From Ctena decussata (taxonomy: Eukaryota; Mollusca; Bivalvia; Lucinida; Lucinidae): DNA of 64,000 nt. The notes under the pieces were generated by a model. It saw only the letters and a list, made by a program, of their open reading frames with translations. It made no database searches and was not told where the DNA came from. The stretch covers positions 80,279,903 through 80,343,902 of the forward strand of contig OZ022499.1 in NCBI GenBank assembly GCA_963989385.1, in the 5' to 3' direction. A program made the position numbers and the translations under genes. Shown piece after piece: positions 1-10,940 of the stretch. The first letter of the stretch is position 1. The number at the start of each line of letters is the position of its first letter.

Positions 1-195
1 AACCTGACAATTAGCGTAACGTCAGATTTGAGTTCGGTTGCCAGTTCACTGCAATGGCAACAACGCATTTCTTTAAATATTTCTTAAATAATTACTCATT
101 AAATGTTATTTTAATTGCCAGCTGCAACAGCTAGCAGAATATGTTCGGAAGATATTAATTTTCGAGACAACTTACAATTTTGCTCCATGTCAATT

Positions 196-411
196 GGGAG
201 TCGCGTTAGCTAAGAAGTTTAAGCGCTGGCCTGCTGACCTAACGGTCCTGGGTTCGATCCCCGCTTGAGGCCAGAATCTTTACAAACATTAACGGGGTTC
301 CATTGCACACAGCCTTTCATTATCAACCTTTCATCATCCTTATATGACAAAAATATGTTGAAAAAGACGTAAAATTGCAAGTCATCCATCCATCTATTGA
401 TTTCAATAAAA
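196..411 (+). mobile_element. SINE A copy 1 (tRNA-derived)
   Basis: The head is tRNA-like, with a weak A box near 206 and a good B box (GGTTCGATCCC) near 251. It is followed by a body (ACACAGCCTTTCATTATC...) and a CCAT-rich tail. The same head, body and tail recur at 57041-57240 (+) and 36845-37018 (-), which defines the family. The 5' end is degenerate. Confidence 0.75.
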
Positions 412-1190
412 CGTAACCAACGTTCAAATACATATGCGGACAAAACTGCTAGAGTTGCTTATTCGTATTTTACATCGGCTCTCAGAAATAAATTCCAAAA
501 ACATTCCTGGTAAAGAACTATTCGACATAGGTATTTCATTTCCGCCTGATTAAAATTTACTTCATATTAGATTTTGATATGGTTTTTATGCGCAGAAAAT
601 ACCAACCAGAGTGCAAAATTAAGAAATCTGGCGTTGCGGACAAAACTGCTAGCTTTGGAAAATTTGGTATTTCTTTGGTTTAAACAATATTTATTCAAAA
701 AAAAATAGTACAATGCATACATGTATATAAACAGTAGACATATAACTAAGCGAAGAAAAGCATACATGCATACTTTGTTATATAAAACACTGATGACTAA
801 ACATGGATCTGAACGGAAGCTTTCGGCTTATAGAGTTCATTTCCATAATGATAAATAAACACAGCAGCACAAATTTAAACATGGCATGACATTTTGAATT
901 CATATCGTTCAAATCGGGCATTTTTATCCAAGAAATATGTATCAAGAAGTCAAAAATAAAAGTGTGCAAGCAGTGGAGGGCATAAACCAGTTTGGACCTT
1001 ATAGACTATATTGACGGTTACATTATGATTGATTCTAATTAAACTTGAGTATAAAGCTTTACACAGGGCTCGGCATTCTGTCTGCCATCAGGTATATAAT
1101 AATTCGTTTTATACAATAAACGTACGTGGGCAGAACCTACCATGTGACAATCCTGCCGGTGTCTATAACATACAAATGGTTTATGAATGC
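412..1190. other. Unassigned A+T-rich stretch
   Basis: No gene or known repeat is recognised. A 17-bp direct repeat (GCGGACAAAACTGCTAG) occurs at 436-452 and 636-652, exactly 200 bp apart. The right part may include the 3' untranslated region of the LINE that follows on the minus strand. Confidence 0.4.
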
Positions 1191-1455
1191 TTTGTATAAG
1201 CTACATATTCACAAAGTTACCGAAATCGCAAACACCTGAGAATAAGAGAATGAGGAACAAATAAAAGTGATTACAGTAAGATAAGAGGAAAAGAAAAGAA
1301 AAGACTGGCTTCTGGTCCTTTAACCCTATCTGCTCCATGGATGCTGTGACAAACACTAGTTCAGCGACTCTACTGTCTGACAATGCACAGTTTTGTTTTA
1401 TTTCCTAGTATTGTCACTGCCTACCGCTGAAAGCGCTTGGTTGCGACAACATATA

Positions 1456-2280
1456 CTGAAAGAATTTAGAAACTTCCACTTTTTAATTGCTGGCTGATGA
1501 TACTTTTACGAGTGACAGCGTTTAACATTTTATGACAAAATGCTTGAAACTCAGCAAATTCAAAGATTATGCAGTTTATTTAAATCATTTACTTAAATGA
1601 CGTCAGTAAAAGAGCGTTACATCTCTGAAATGCATTAAGAGATGACGTTGTTATCTTATGTAACATTCTTTTAGACGATTTCTTCCCGTCTATATATTGT
1701 TACGTCATTCACGTTGGTTTGCAATTATGATTGCAGACGATGCTGTCGTGCAAAACCTATTACGGAGACGGCGTCGACGTACGTTAACGTCATGGCCTCT
1801 GGATTTTAGTTTCTGTTATCTGCTATTCTGGCGGCTTTTGGAGCTTCCTGTAAACCGTGCACGTCGTCTGAGATTGTAAATTGCCGTAATTAACTCATAA
1901 AATTGTCTCGCGACGTCAATTTTTGAAATTTCAGCATTTAACTGGCCCCAAAATCTGCACCCGTTTGCGATATTTAGGCGCGTTATGCAAAATAAAGCCA
2001 CAGACCGACTTCAAACTTTTAAAAGTTGATTTGAAATTGTAGGACAAATGTTTCCTCAGAAAATTGTATACATGAAGTGATTCATCTGTATGTAAACTGA
2101 ACTAAAAACACGATGAACACGTGCTTATGCCTGGCCGATTCGGTTGAACGATTTCTAATTCGTGATACTGCCATAATCAGGTATAAAAGAATATACACGT
2201 TGTGAAATTTTGGTGCACATAGCTGCATTCATTTTTGAGATATTCAAAAATATAGGGTGGAAGTTTTTAAATCCTTTCAG
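1456..2280. mobile_element. 825-bp non-autonomous TIR element, copy 1 (inserted in LINE)
   Basis: Terminal inverted repeats CTGAAAGAATTTAGAAACTT and, on the other end, CTGAAAGGATTTAAAAACTT flank a body with no transposase. TATA is present on both sides. A near full-length second copy is at 47169-47992 (824 bp). The insertion lies inside the LINE C-terminal coding region. Confidence 0.85.
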
Positions 2281-2543
2281 TATATAATTGTACGTGCTTA
2301 AATATCATATTATTTACATCAGTTGTAACGTCTTGAAGTCCATTTGAAATTAAAGAAAGGGTAAGTTGGTAGGGTAATACAGAGAGATAGTGTTGTCTGG
2401 GTTGAATGTAATTGGGACCAAAAAGGAAATAATGCGTTGTGGTTTCCATTTCTCCACAAGAACAGAAAGGGTTGTCTACTAAATTTTTTTGATACAGGTG
2501 ATGACTGAGATTACTACACTCCAAGCGAAGTCGTGCGTGTAGG

Positions 2544-2773
2544 CAAGGGCGTAACTAGGGGCATTTTCATGATACGCACAATCTTGCTTTAAACTCGACT
2601 CCTTAAATGGAAAGGTAGTATTTCAGCCACTTTGGCAGCTGGTATTGAAAACTTGTCTACCTTTTTTTTAAATTTCATCATGCAAATATGCATGTGCGTT
2701 TTGAAATTTTGTCAATTTTGACAAAATTTCAATACGCACCTGCGTATTTGCCGTATAGGTAGCTACGCCCTTG
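2544..2773. mobile_element. MITE family 'GGGCGTAGCTA' copy 1 (5-bp TSD GTAGG)
   Basis: The ends are CAAGGGCGTAACTAGG and, reversed, CAAGGGCGTAGCTACC. Perfect GTAGG duplications lie at 2539-2543 and 2774-2778. An internal hairpin reads TTTTGTCAATTTTGACAAAA. Short TIRs starting CAAGGG/CAGGGG with a 5-bp duplication fit non-autonomous hAT-type elements (inference). It interrupts the LINE coding line. Confidence 0.92.
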
Positions 2774-4855
2774 GTAGGACTTGGACTGCGCGACATACTT
2801 GTGATTTCTCAAAGTGTTTAGGCGGGTAGCGCTTCGGACCGTTAATTCTATTCTTGAAAGTATGAAGAGAGTGTGCATCTTTGATATCTTGATCTAATGC
2901 ATTCCAATCCCTCAATGTGGAGGGAAGGAACGAGGAAGAGTAGGTAACTGTGCGGGACGGTGGAATTGAGAAATTGTGAGAATTTCTGAGAGGATAGCGT
3001 GCTATTTGCTGTACTCTTAGGGGTATAACATGCTGAAGATAGGGTGGAACCAGACCATTAATCATTTTAAAAAGTTGGAAGAGCTTATGTTAGTTTCTAC
3101 GCTGTTGCAGTGTTTCCCATTTTGTTTCATCATACAGCCTTTGAATGCTGCAGAGTTTTGTGGCACCTGTGACCAAACGAGCAGCCTCTAGCTGTACATT
3201 CTCAACGGAACGTTTATTTTCAACCGTACAATTATCCCATAAAATGTTTCCATATTCAAGGAGAGGGCGTATATATGTTTGGTATAGTTTTTGTAGGGAA
3301 GATCTGTCAAGCAGAAATTTGTATTGTCTTATGTAACCTAATCTCTTCCATGCTTTGGCTAATATAACTTCAAGATGATGGGTCCACGACGCGTCACTGG
3401 AGAGAACAATGCCCAGGTGTTTGTGATGTGTTACCTCGTTAATGTTCGTTCCTCCTAAAGTAAGGACGGGATGATGGGGTTTAGTTCGTTTTTTTGCTGA
3501 CAATAAGGTAAACTGTTTTTGATGCGTTAAAATCAACGAGCCAGGTTTTTGCCCATGCGTAAATGTTTTTAAGGTCAAAGTTAAGTTCAGTGGCTGCAGT
3601 CAGAGGACATGTCACGATTTTGAATAAGCTAGTGTCGTCTGCAAATAGTCTAATGTTACTTCTGATGCCCTTAACTGTGTCGTTTATATAGATTACAAAT
3701 AAAATCGGCCCTAAAATAGATCCTTGAGGCACGCCAGCGTTTATGTTTAACCAAGACGAATTACAACCTTTGAAACAAACTCGTTGACGTCTATTACTTA
3801 GATAGGATAAGAACCATTCCAGAATTTGATTTGAAAATCCGATGGACTTCAATTTAAACAACAGGCCCTTATGCCACACTTTATCAAACGCTTTGCTGAT
3901 GTCACAGAATACAACTCTAATTTCTTTACCTTCGTCAAGCGCTTGTAGAAATTTATTATTCAGATAGACTAACTGGTTTATGGTTGAATCTCCACTTTGT
4001 AAACCTGACTGATAAGGTGTTATGACGTGATTTTGCTTTAGATAATTATAAATATGTTTGTGCATACAACGTTCCATAAGTTTACCAAGATGACAAAGAA
4101 GCGATATAGGTCTGTAATTACTAGGCTGTGATCGACTGTCCTTTTTATGAACTGCTGTTACATTCGCGTCTTTCCAGGAGTCAGGAAATTGCCTTGAACT
4201 TAGAGAAAGATTAAACAAGTATCTGAGTGGGGCTAGAAGCTGATTTACTCCTTCTTTGAGAAGTTTTGGAGTAATAAGGTCAGGCCCTGAAGCTTTGTTT
4301 GGCTTTAACAAGCTAATAGCATCCTTAACATCATCAACAGAGATATAAATTTCACTTAAGGGAGGATAAGATGGATATTCAAAGATAGGCAATGCAGCAT
4401 TTGTGTCATCCACAGTGGATTGATTTGCAAAGTACGTATTTAAAACTTGTGCAATTTCAGTTTCTGTTTCGGCCAAGTCATTTTGGGTTTCAAGATATGG
4501 TATTGAGTGAGTGTCTGTATTAGATTAAAATAACTTAGAAGTAGTTTTATACCATGAATTTGAGTTTGTAGTGTCTTTGAGTTCGTTAGCAAGTTTTTCG
4601 TTATAATGTTGTTTTGCCTCACGTATTTGCTTTGTAACTGAGTTGCGTTTTTGTCTGAATTTAGCCCAGGCTGTTTCAGTTTTAACCCTTTTTGCCGTTT
4701 TAAACAGTCGTTTCCTTTGTCTAATTTGTCTTTTAATCTGACTAGTTAGCCATTTTGGTTCATTTGGACGGATTGTTACTATTTTATTTGGAATTGAGGC
4801 TTTTGGCTTTTGCTGAGTTTATAATAGTATCTGTAACTGCATTTACTTAAGAAAT

Positions 4856-5275
4856 AGATCAGCTCTAGCAGTGAATTGTTGAGTAATACGTAATTCACTG
4901 TTTGGAGGTCAGTTGTAAAGTAGATCATATCACGAGCGCGGATATACTCAACAATTCAATGCTAGAGCTGAACTATTTCGATTCTAACACTCAAAATCGC
5001 CGGAAAAACTATTCTTTTCATTCAAACTCTCCCAACCTTTCGGCCAGCGCGTTCATGCTCCCGCCAATATTCTTAACTGTATCAAAGACAAATGTACATT
5101 TTTATGGCGATTTCAGAAAGAGAAAGAGACGTTACACCGTCGAACGTCTCAAAATGTCACAAAATTACGTCAGCAATTGTAGTGACGTCAGCAATTAGAC
5201 TCACGCGCTCCGAAACAGTGAATTGTTGCAGAATAAAACACGGTAACTTTACATTGCCTGTATAGGCGCACCGTG
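4856..5275 (+). repeat. Palindrome-headed repeat, copy 1 (collapsed palindrome), inserted in LINE
   Basis: It matches 21726-22184 over its length: CTAGCAGTGAATTGTTGAG at the start, GAACTATTTCGATTCTAACA in the middle, AGACTCACGCGCTCCG near the end. In this copy most of the right arm of the head palindrome is missing. Flanks carry an imperfect CTTAA...CAG duplication. It separates the LINE endonuclease from the reverse transcriptase. Confidence 0.85.
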
Positions 5276-6190
5276 TTAGAATACTGTATTTAAGTCATCA
5301 GAAGACAAAATTTGGTTCCAATTAGTATCAGTTAGCAGCTGTCTGTACTTAACATAATCTCCTTTATCATAGAGCCATATATGGCGTTTATATGCCTGGT
5401 TAAGAGGTTTTCGATAATTCAGGAATAAAACCGTAGGACAATGGTACATGTATCTTACTAAATCTGGTATGAAGGGTGAGATTACATCACTGTAGAGAAC
5501 ATTGTTTGGTTTACTTACAAGAATTAGATCAATTAAAGACGAGGAATTTTCTGTGTAATTGGTTGGTTCATCAATGAGCTGATGGAGATTATAAGAACAA
5601 GCTATCTGGCGCATTTTATTAAAGGAATTGTCGTTCAGCATATCGCAGTTAAAGTCACCAACGATTACTAGGTCATCAACAGATGAGTTAGACATGTTAT
5701 CAAATGTTTGTTCAATGAGGTCCCAGTATTCCAATCCTGTATTAGGGGGTCTATAAACTCCACATAGCAAGAATTTGTGGGACTGAAGACTGACTTCGAC
5801 GCAGATCGCCTCGAGGTCGTCGTACAGTAGGTCCTGTCTTTCAACTGAGGGTATTCCTATTCTGGTATATATCACTACACCGCCTCCTAGTCGACCCAAT
5901 CGGTCTTTCCTGAATGGAGGATTGAAATTAGGAATATAGATATCATCGTTGCTAGTTCTAGGAGAAAGCCATGTTTCAGTAAAAATAAGAATATCATAGC
6001 TTTGCATTTCTACTTCAAGAATACTAGTACTTATTTTAGGAAGAAGACTTTGGATGTTTAAGTGAATAATGCTACGGTTGTGACTAGTCAGCAAAGAACA
6101 ATTTGAAATAGCGGATGAGACTGTGGACGATAATGACTCAGGACCAGGGTTAGGATGCACGTCGCCTGATATAAGCAGTTGCAAGATCAC
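5276..6190 (-). pseudogene. LINE endonuclease domain (N-terminal part of ORF2)
   Basis: This reads as an exonuclease/endonuclease/phosphatase-fold domain, the target-nicking enzyme of LINEs. Motifs in order are IIHLNIQSLLPK, ILIFTETWLS (catalytic Glu), GGGVVIYTR, CGVYRPPNT, VIVGDFNCD (Asp/Asn) and LIDLILVS. The last expected SDH-type motif is altered to a YHCPTVL context. The reading line starts at a GTG, with no ATG in frame before an upstream TGA. It opens with a short hydrophobic stretch and the 2A-like GDVHPNPGP. It stops where the inserted repeat (4856-5275) begins, and the reverse transcriptase continues on the other side. Confidence 0.88.
6140..6166 (-). other. 2A-like motif GDVHPNPGP at the N-terminus of LINE ORF2
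   Basis: The nine residues GDVHPNPGP follow a hydrophobic run (FLVILQLLIS). They match the 2A ribosome-skipping consensus D-V/I-E-x-N-P-G-P except for His in place of Glu. 2A-like sequences at this position are known in some CR1-type LINEs of marine invertebrates. Whether the His version works cannot be judged from sequence. Confidence 0.55.
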
Positions 6191-6245
6191 GAGAAAGAGA
6201 TTGCTGCATATTAATACATTAAAAAACTTGATTGTATATGTTATG

Positions 6246-7220
6246 TTTTCGGTTCTGTTGCGTCCTGGAACAGCCTTTCAGGTAATACCCTGCGCGTAAA
6301 GTTTAGTGTTATTTGTAAGGGACAAAGACAAACTGTAAGATCTTTGGTATTTCTTTAAATCGGATCATACATTCCGAAGTCTGATTTCACAGTTCAAAAA
6401 TTCAGAATAGGTATTGTATGTCAGTAAATTTTCAACTGTATTTCTGCTTCGTATTGTTCTTTAGTGGTGCCTTGATCTTTGTCGGGTACCGCTTTTTAGT
6501 GCCAAAAATCTGAAGTTTACATTTTTCTTGAACCGCTAAATCTTAAGTTTTCTTCTAGACGGAAAGGCCTAACTTGTTGGGATTCCGATGTTAGTTTACA
6601 TTACTTCACTCGCACTGACGGTGAAAATTTTGTCAATTTTGAGCTCTGGTTTTCAATTTAACCTGAAATAACTAATTTGCATTGCGAGTGCGTTGCAACG
6701 TCTTACAGCGTAAAAACTGACGTTGTTGGGTATGTCAAGACAGTGTATTTATTTTTATGTCTCATAAATAAACATTTTCATTTTATCTTCCAAATACTCC
6801 ATAAATGACCTTTTAAATGGTATAAAAATTATTACGTTAGCTCGTCCGTTTGAAATACTGTATCAGGGGAAAATTATAAAGATGGCTTAAAAATGAAATT
6901 GTCACCAACATCTAACGTTAAGTGAACGCATTTAAGAAGACAAACGGACCAACGCATCACTCCTGACAGATTTCGTAAGACTCTATACATACTGACTCCT
7001 AACGATCTGTTCTGGTCTGTTTAATCTGGTTTAACGCTGATTGCATTCACTTTGCAAACGCCTAAATGAGCTGCGACACGACAAAACCAACAAAGTGACA
7101 TGTGGCCAAGGAGTTGTGCTCACGAGACACCCACTATGGAAGGTATTGTGAGAAAAAATGACTAAGTAAACACGTGAAAAAAAGTGGCTTTGCCGCCTGC
7201 ATCTGTACTGGTGTTTTTGG
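6246..7220. other. Unassigned stretch
   Basis: No coding line, RNA or recognised repeat. It could hold the LINE 5' untranslated region or ORF1 remnants, but no motif supports this. Confidence 0.4.
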
Positions 7221-7234
7221 GTGTCTATACATCC

Positions 7235-8110
7235 TCAGTTTTATGAACATTTGTGCTCAGCAGCATTAACCTTCTCAGCTACTTCCTACTTCAGCATTTA
7301 CAGGGCTAATACAACAGCATTTACGTTTTAAGAAGCATTTACATTTCAGCTACTTCATCTTTTATGTCTTTCGTAGTATTTACATCCTCAGCTGCATCAG
7401 CATTTACATTCTCAGCTACAACAGCCTCTACGTTTCAAACACAATAGAATTTCAACTACTTCTGTATTTACATGTTAAGCTGCTTCAGTATTTACATTCA
7501 CATGTTTACACATTTGTATCAGGCTTTACCAGCAAAAACGATTTAACATTCTCATTGGCATCATGATTCACATATTTAACAGCATAACATCCTCACCTAC
7601 ATCAGCATTAACGTTTTCAGCAGCATTAACAAGGGCGTAGCTGCCTATACGCAAATACGCAGGTGCGTATTGAAATTTTGTCAAATTGACAAAATTTCAA
7701 CACACACCTGCGCATTTTCATGTTGAAATGTTGTTAATTGGGCATAATATTAATATTACTGCCAACAGACACGAAAATTTGAAATATATTATCGGCTTAA
7801 CCCCCTATTATTGCCCTCAATAGCCCCTATTATTGCCCTCAATAAGTATAAAACATAAGTGTGCGTACTGTGTAATTGCCCCTAGCTACGCCCCTGATTA
7901 ACATTCTCACCTGCATCGTCTTTAACATTTTAACAGTATTTTCTCACCTACATAAGCATTAGCGTTTTTAACAGCATTAACATTCTCACCTGCATCAGCG
8001 TTTACGTTTTCAACAGCATGTACATTTTTAGTTCCAACGGCGTATACGATTTCAGCATAATAGGCAGTGGGCAAGTCAACGACTTGATGGGAGGAAATAA
8101 GCCGCTCCCA
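7235..8110. repeat. Degenerate tandem repeat (CAGCATTTACATTCTCAGCT-like units)
   Basis: Units of roughly 20-30 bp built on CAGCATTTACATTCTCA recur with drift from 7235 to 7610 and resume at 7897-8030. Read on the minus strand the second part gives repeats such as ENVNADAGENVNAV. This is probably a by-product of the repeat rather than a gene. A MITE (7630-7896) splits the array. Confidence 0.7.
7630..7896. mobile_element. MITE family 'GGGCGTAGCTA' copy 2 (5-bp TSD ATTAA)
   Basis: The ends are CAAGGGCGTAGCTGCC and, reversed, CAGGGGCGTAGCTAGG, flanked by ATTAA at 7625-7629 and 7897-7901. Joining the flanks gives CAGCATTAACATTCTCACCTG, the same as the neighbouring repeat unit at about 7971, so the empty site is visible. 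Confidence 0.9.
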
Positions 8111-8460
8111 CCTCCATGAGTCTCCCAACCCTATAGGTCAGCAAGGGGTGGTGTTAACACAACATCACTGGGCGGAAGTCTTCCTAGAAGACGTCAACGG
8201 CCAGGGCGGAAAAACTCTTTTAGTCAATGGCCATGTGCTCGCGACAACGGCGAGCCTTACAATAATCGTGGAATTTGGCTGTGGTCAACATAATGTATCC
8301 TGGAGAGGGATGGGCTCCGTCAGGCTGAATCTGCCCTAGAAACAGCATGGTAGACTACCGAAATAATACCTTAATACCGGATTGGTCGCAGCCCGGGTTA
8401 ACAATGACCGCGCCTACTGTTGGACACCGACACATATAATACAGTAGTATCTGATGCAGT
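8111..8460. other. Unassigned stretch left of MITE
   Basis: Slightly more GC than its surroundings, with a short open frame at 8148-8339 that matches nothing I recognise. It could be a fragment of an unnamed retroelement. Confidence 0.3.
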
Positions 8461-8707
8461 CAGGCCCCGAGGTTATAAAACTTTTTTCATGCTCAACTCA
8501 GCTGAGCATGAAATTTTTTGTGTTCATTAATTTTAAAAATGCCAACAATTGTTGGCATTTTAATATTTATGAGCAGAAAAATAGCCTTCTTGGCTTATCT
8601 GAGCCTGAAAAATGCTGAATTTCTTGGTATTTTTATATCAATGGGCATTTTAAATTTCATGCTCAGCTGAGTTGAGCATGAAAAAAGTTTTATAACCTTA
8701 GGGCCTG
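8461..8707. mobile_element. Foldback MITE 'GGTTATAAAACTTTTTTCATG' family copy 1
   Basis: Inverted termini of more than 50 bp, starting CAGGCCCCGAGGTTATAAAA and containing ATGCTCAACTCAGCTGAGCA. Related copies are at 23203-23446 and 30193-30410. The element at 18326-18602 shares the CAGGCCC..GTTATAAAACTT end only. No coding sequence. Confidence 0.88.
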
Positions 8708-10600
8708 GTAGATACTAGGGAAGGAACGCCGCGGGGAAAAGCCCTGGGTCACCAGAGATGTTCTCGACCTCTGTGATGAGAGGACAAATTTGAAGACGAA
8801 GAAGAAGAAGTATGAAGCAGGAGGAGCAAAAGAATACAGGGAAGCAGAAATCAGTGAAGAAAGCGAAGGAGGACTGGATAGGTATTCAGTGCGAGGAGAT
8901 CGAAACTTGCCTAAACAAAAACAACAGCAAGAAAGCATACCAGCTAGTGAAGGATCTAACTTCAGAGAAACAGGGTAGATCCACAACTATCCAGGACAGG
9001 TCTGGGAAATTCCTTACAGAGGAACAAGAGATTCTCAGCAGATGGACAGAATACTGCTCAGAACTATACAACCATGAGGTTTATGGTGACAATGCGGTTC
9101 TGGACTGCAATCAGCCCCAAGAAGAAGATTGCAGTAGCAGCGCTAAAGTAGGGGAAATCTGCCCGAGTTGATAGTATACCAGCAGAACTTGTTCAAGCTG
9201 GCGGGGAGACGATTGATGTTTAGCAGATATCTGTAACAGGCTCTGGAGGATGGGAGAATGGCCTACCCATGGACTCAGTCGCTGATTATTACACTCCCTA
9301 AAAAGGGCAACCTACAGGTTTGTCAGAACTACAGAGCCGTCAGCCTCATCAGTCATTCAAGCAAAGTCATGCTGTAAGTAATCTTGAACGGGCTTAAACC
9401 ACAAGCCGAAGAGATAATCGCTGAGGAACAGGCTGGGTTCTGAGCAGGAAGGAGCACCACAGAAAAGTATCTCCAACATCACCAGAATCTGTACCATGTA
9501 ATCATTGATTTCAAAAAAGCCTTTGACAGGGTATGGCATGCAGCCTTATGGGCCAGCATGCGGAAGAACAATATCAGTGCAAATCTAGTTCGCACCATTG
9601 AGCAGCTATACGACAGGGCTACAAGTGCAAACCTGATGAATGGCAGCACAGGAGACTGGTTCAAAACAACAGTTGGAGTAAAACAAGGATGTCTTCTGTC
9701 ACCCACCCTGTTCAACTTTTTTCTCGAGCGGATCATGTCTGATGCTCTGCAAGAACATGACGGCGGCAGAAACAGTACCATTCTGCGGTTTGTCGATGAC
9801 ATAGACGCTGTAGCTGAGGAAGAGCAGGAACTCTAGCTGAGGAAAAGCAGGAAGCCCTACTTGAAAGTCTCGACCAAAGCTGCACAAAGTATAAGGTGTA
9901 GATCAGTGCTGAGGAGACCAAACTTATGACAAACGGCGCAGATGGCATCCAGAGGGAGATCAAGGTAAAACGGCAGAAACTGGGTACCGTAACATGCTTC
10001 AAATACCTTGGAGCAGTTGTCTCAGATGATGGCTCAAAACAGGAGGTTCTCTCAAGGATCGCACAAGCCACTTCTGCTCTTACCAAGCTGAAACCAATTT
10101 GGAGATGCCTTGGGTCAAAGATGAAACTTATGCGCTCTCTTGTCATTTCCATATTTCTGTATGCCTGTGAATCGTCGGCCTTGACAGCAGAGCTAGAGAA
10201 AAGAACGCAGGCCTTTGAGATGAGATGCTACCGAAGGTTACTGAACATCTCGTACAAGGACCATATAACCAATAAGGAGGTTGGCAGAAAGATCCAAGCA
10301 GCCATTTGAGAATATGATGAACTTCTGACGCTGGTCAAGAAACGGAAACGGAGGTGGTTTGGCCACGTCTCAAGGTCATCTGGTATAGCAAAGACGATTC
10401 TACAGGGCACAGTGAAAGGAAAAGGAAGAAGAGGTAGACAGATGAAGAGGTGGGAAGACAATATTAAAGAGTGGACAGGGGTGGATTTTGCCAGCTCAAC
10501 TAGGGCAGCTGAAAACATGGCAAGGTGGAAAGGGAATGTTTCGAAGTCATCTGTGGTGCCCCAACGACCTAGTTTAATTGAGTCTTTTTATGATCGGTAA
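8708..10600 (+). pseudogene. RTE-like LINE, reverse transcriptase and C-terminal part (decayed)
   Basis: The region reads through the connector (AYQLVKDLTS near 8940), the early reverse transcriptase (QNYRAVSLISHSSKVM near 9330), motif A (IDFKKAFDRVWHAALW near 9510) and motif B (GVKQGCLLSPTLFNFF near 9680). The motif C box has changed to FVDD (9789-9800). After that come CFKYLGAVVSDDGS, FLYACES and AFEMRCYRRLLNISYKDH, a typical C-terminus of RTE/BovB-like elements. Several frameshifts and stops (for example TGA at 10308-10310) break the frame, and the endonuclease part is absent or unrecognisable on the left, where a MITE abuts. Three further 3' fragments of this family are at 29150-29380, 31260-31957 (-) and 57963-58305. 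Confidence 0.88.
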
Positions 10601-10702
10601 TGAAATGTGCACCACCGGCACGTCCCCTAGCACCGGCTTAAGCAGAGTCTGTTTTCAAAATGACTCTAAATGAACTCAATGATCCCAAAAGACTAGGAAA
10701 TA

Positions 10703-10940
10703 TGAGCCGCGACACGAGAAAACCAACAATGTGGTCGTCCGCCCAGCGCAGACTCAGATCAGCCTGGGCATTCACCCAGTCTGATCAGACTCTTTGCTAA
10801 GCACTTAAAGGGTAGATGAGGGACTAAGCTACCTTCATGCGGAAAGCGAAGACTCTGATCAGACTGGGCGGATGCCCAGGCTGATCTGAGTCTGCGCTGG
10901 ACGCACAACCACATTGTTGGTTTTGTCGCGTCGCGGCTCA
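10703..10940. mobile_element. Foldback family F1 (TGAGCCGCGACACG) copy 1
   Basis: A 238-bp element, nearly palindromic over about 90 bp at each end (TGAGCCGCGACACGAGAAAA; CAGATCAGCCTGGGCAT; CCAGTCTGATCAGA), with a non-palindromic centre. TA lies on both sides. Other copies: 17111-17334, 30641-30878, 31704-31942, 34959-35216, 52345-52582, 56377-56615, partial 27196-27370 and 57676-57835, diverged 51408-51646. Confidence 0.92.

Larger units (their letters stand above)
1421..4855 (-). pseudogene. LINE reverse transcriptase and C-terminal region (broken)
   Basis: The reverse transcriptase copies the element's RNA into DNA at the target site. Visible motifs are FCDISKAFDKVWH (motif A, near 3890), AGVPQGSILGPILF (motif B, near 3725) and LFADDTSLF (motif C with the catalytic Asp pair, near 3640). 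The C-terminal region has a Cys-rich stretch (NPFCSCGEMETTTH) and ends in ATKRFQR followed by TAG at 1421-1423. The coding line crosses two inserted elements. Removing the 230-bp MITE plus one GTAGG copy joins QVL to HARLRLEC in frame. One in-frame TAA at 3090-3092, a stop near 4527 and a 2-bp loss near 3550 disable it. The family call (CR1/L2 group) rests on motif style. Confidence 0.88.
1190..6245 (-). mobile_element. CR1-like non-LTR retrotransposon (LINE), degenerate, with three nested insertions
   Basis: Read on the minus strand this carries an apurinic-type endonuclease, a reverse transcriptase and the C-terminal tail of a CR1/L2-type LINE. It is broken by a TIR element (1456-2280), a MITE (2544-2773) and a palindrome-bearing repeat (about 4856-5275). 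It also carries two in-frame stop codons (TAA at 3090-3092, and one near 4527), a 2-bp deletion near 3550 and a 7-bp duplication near 4810. The 3' boundary near 1190 and the 5' boundary near 6245 are approximate. No ORF1 was recognised. It is not autonomous now. Confidence 0.9.

Noticed and set aside
7922..8128. Minus-strand frame with ENVNA repeats
   Set aside because: The repeat continues on both sides without an open frame and is broken by a MITE, so the peptide reflects the DNA repeat.
8690..8986. Minus-strand frame opposite the RTE LINE
   Set aside because: Antisense shadow of the LINE coding sequence on the plus strand.
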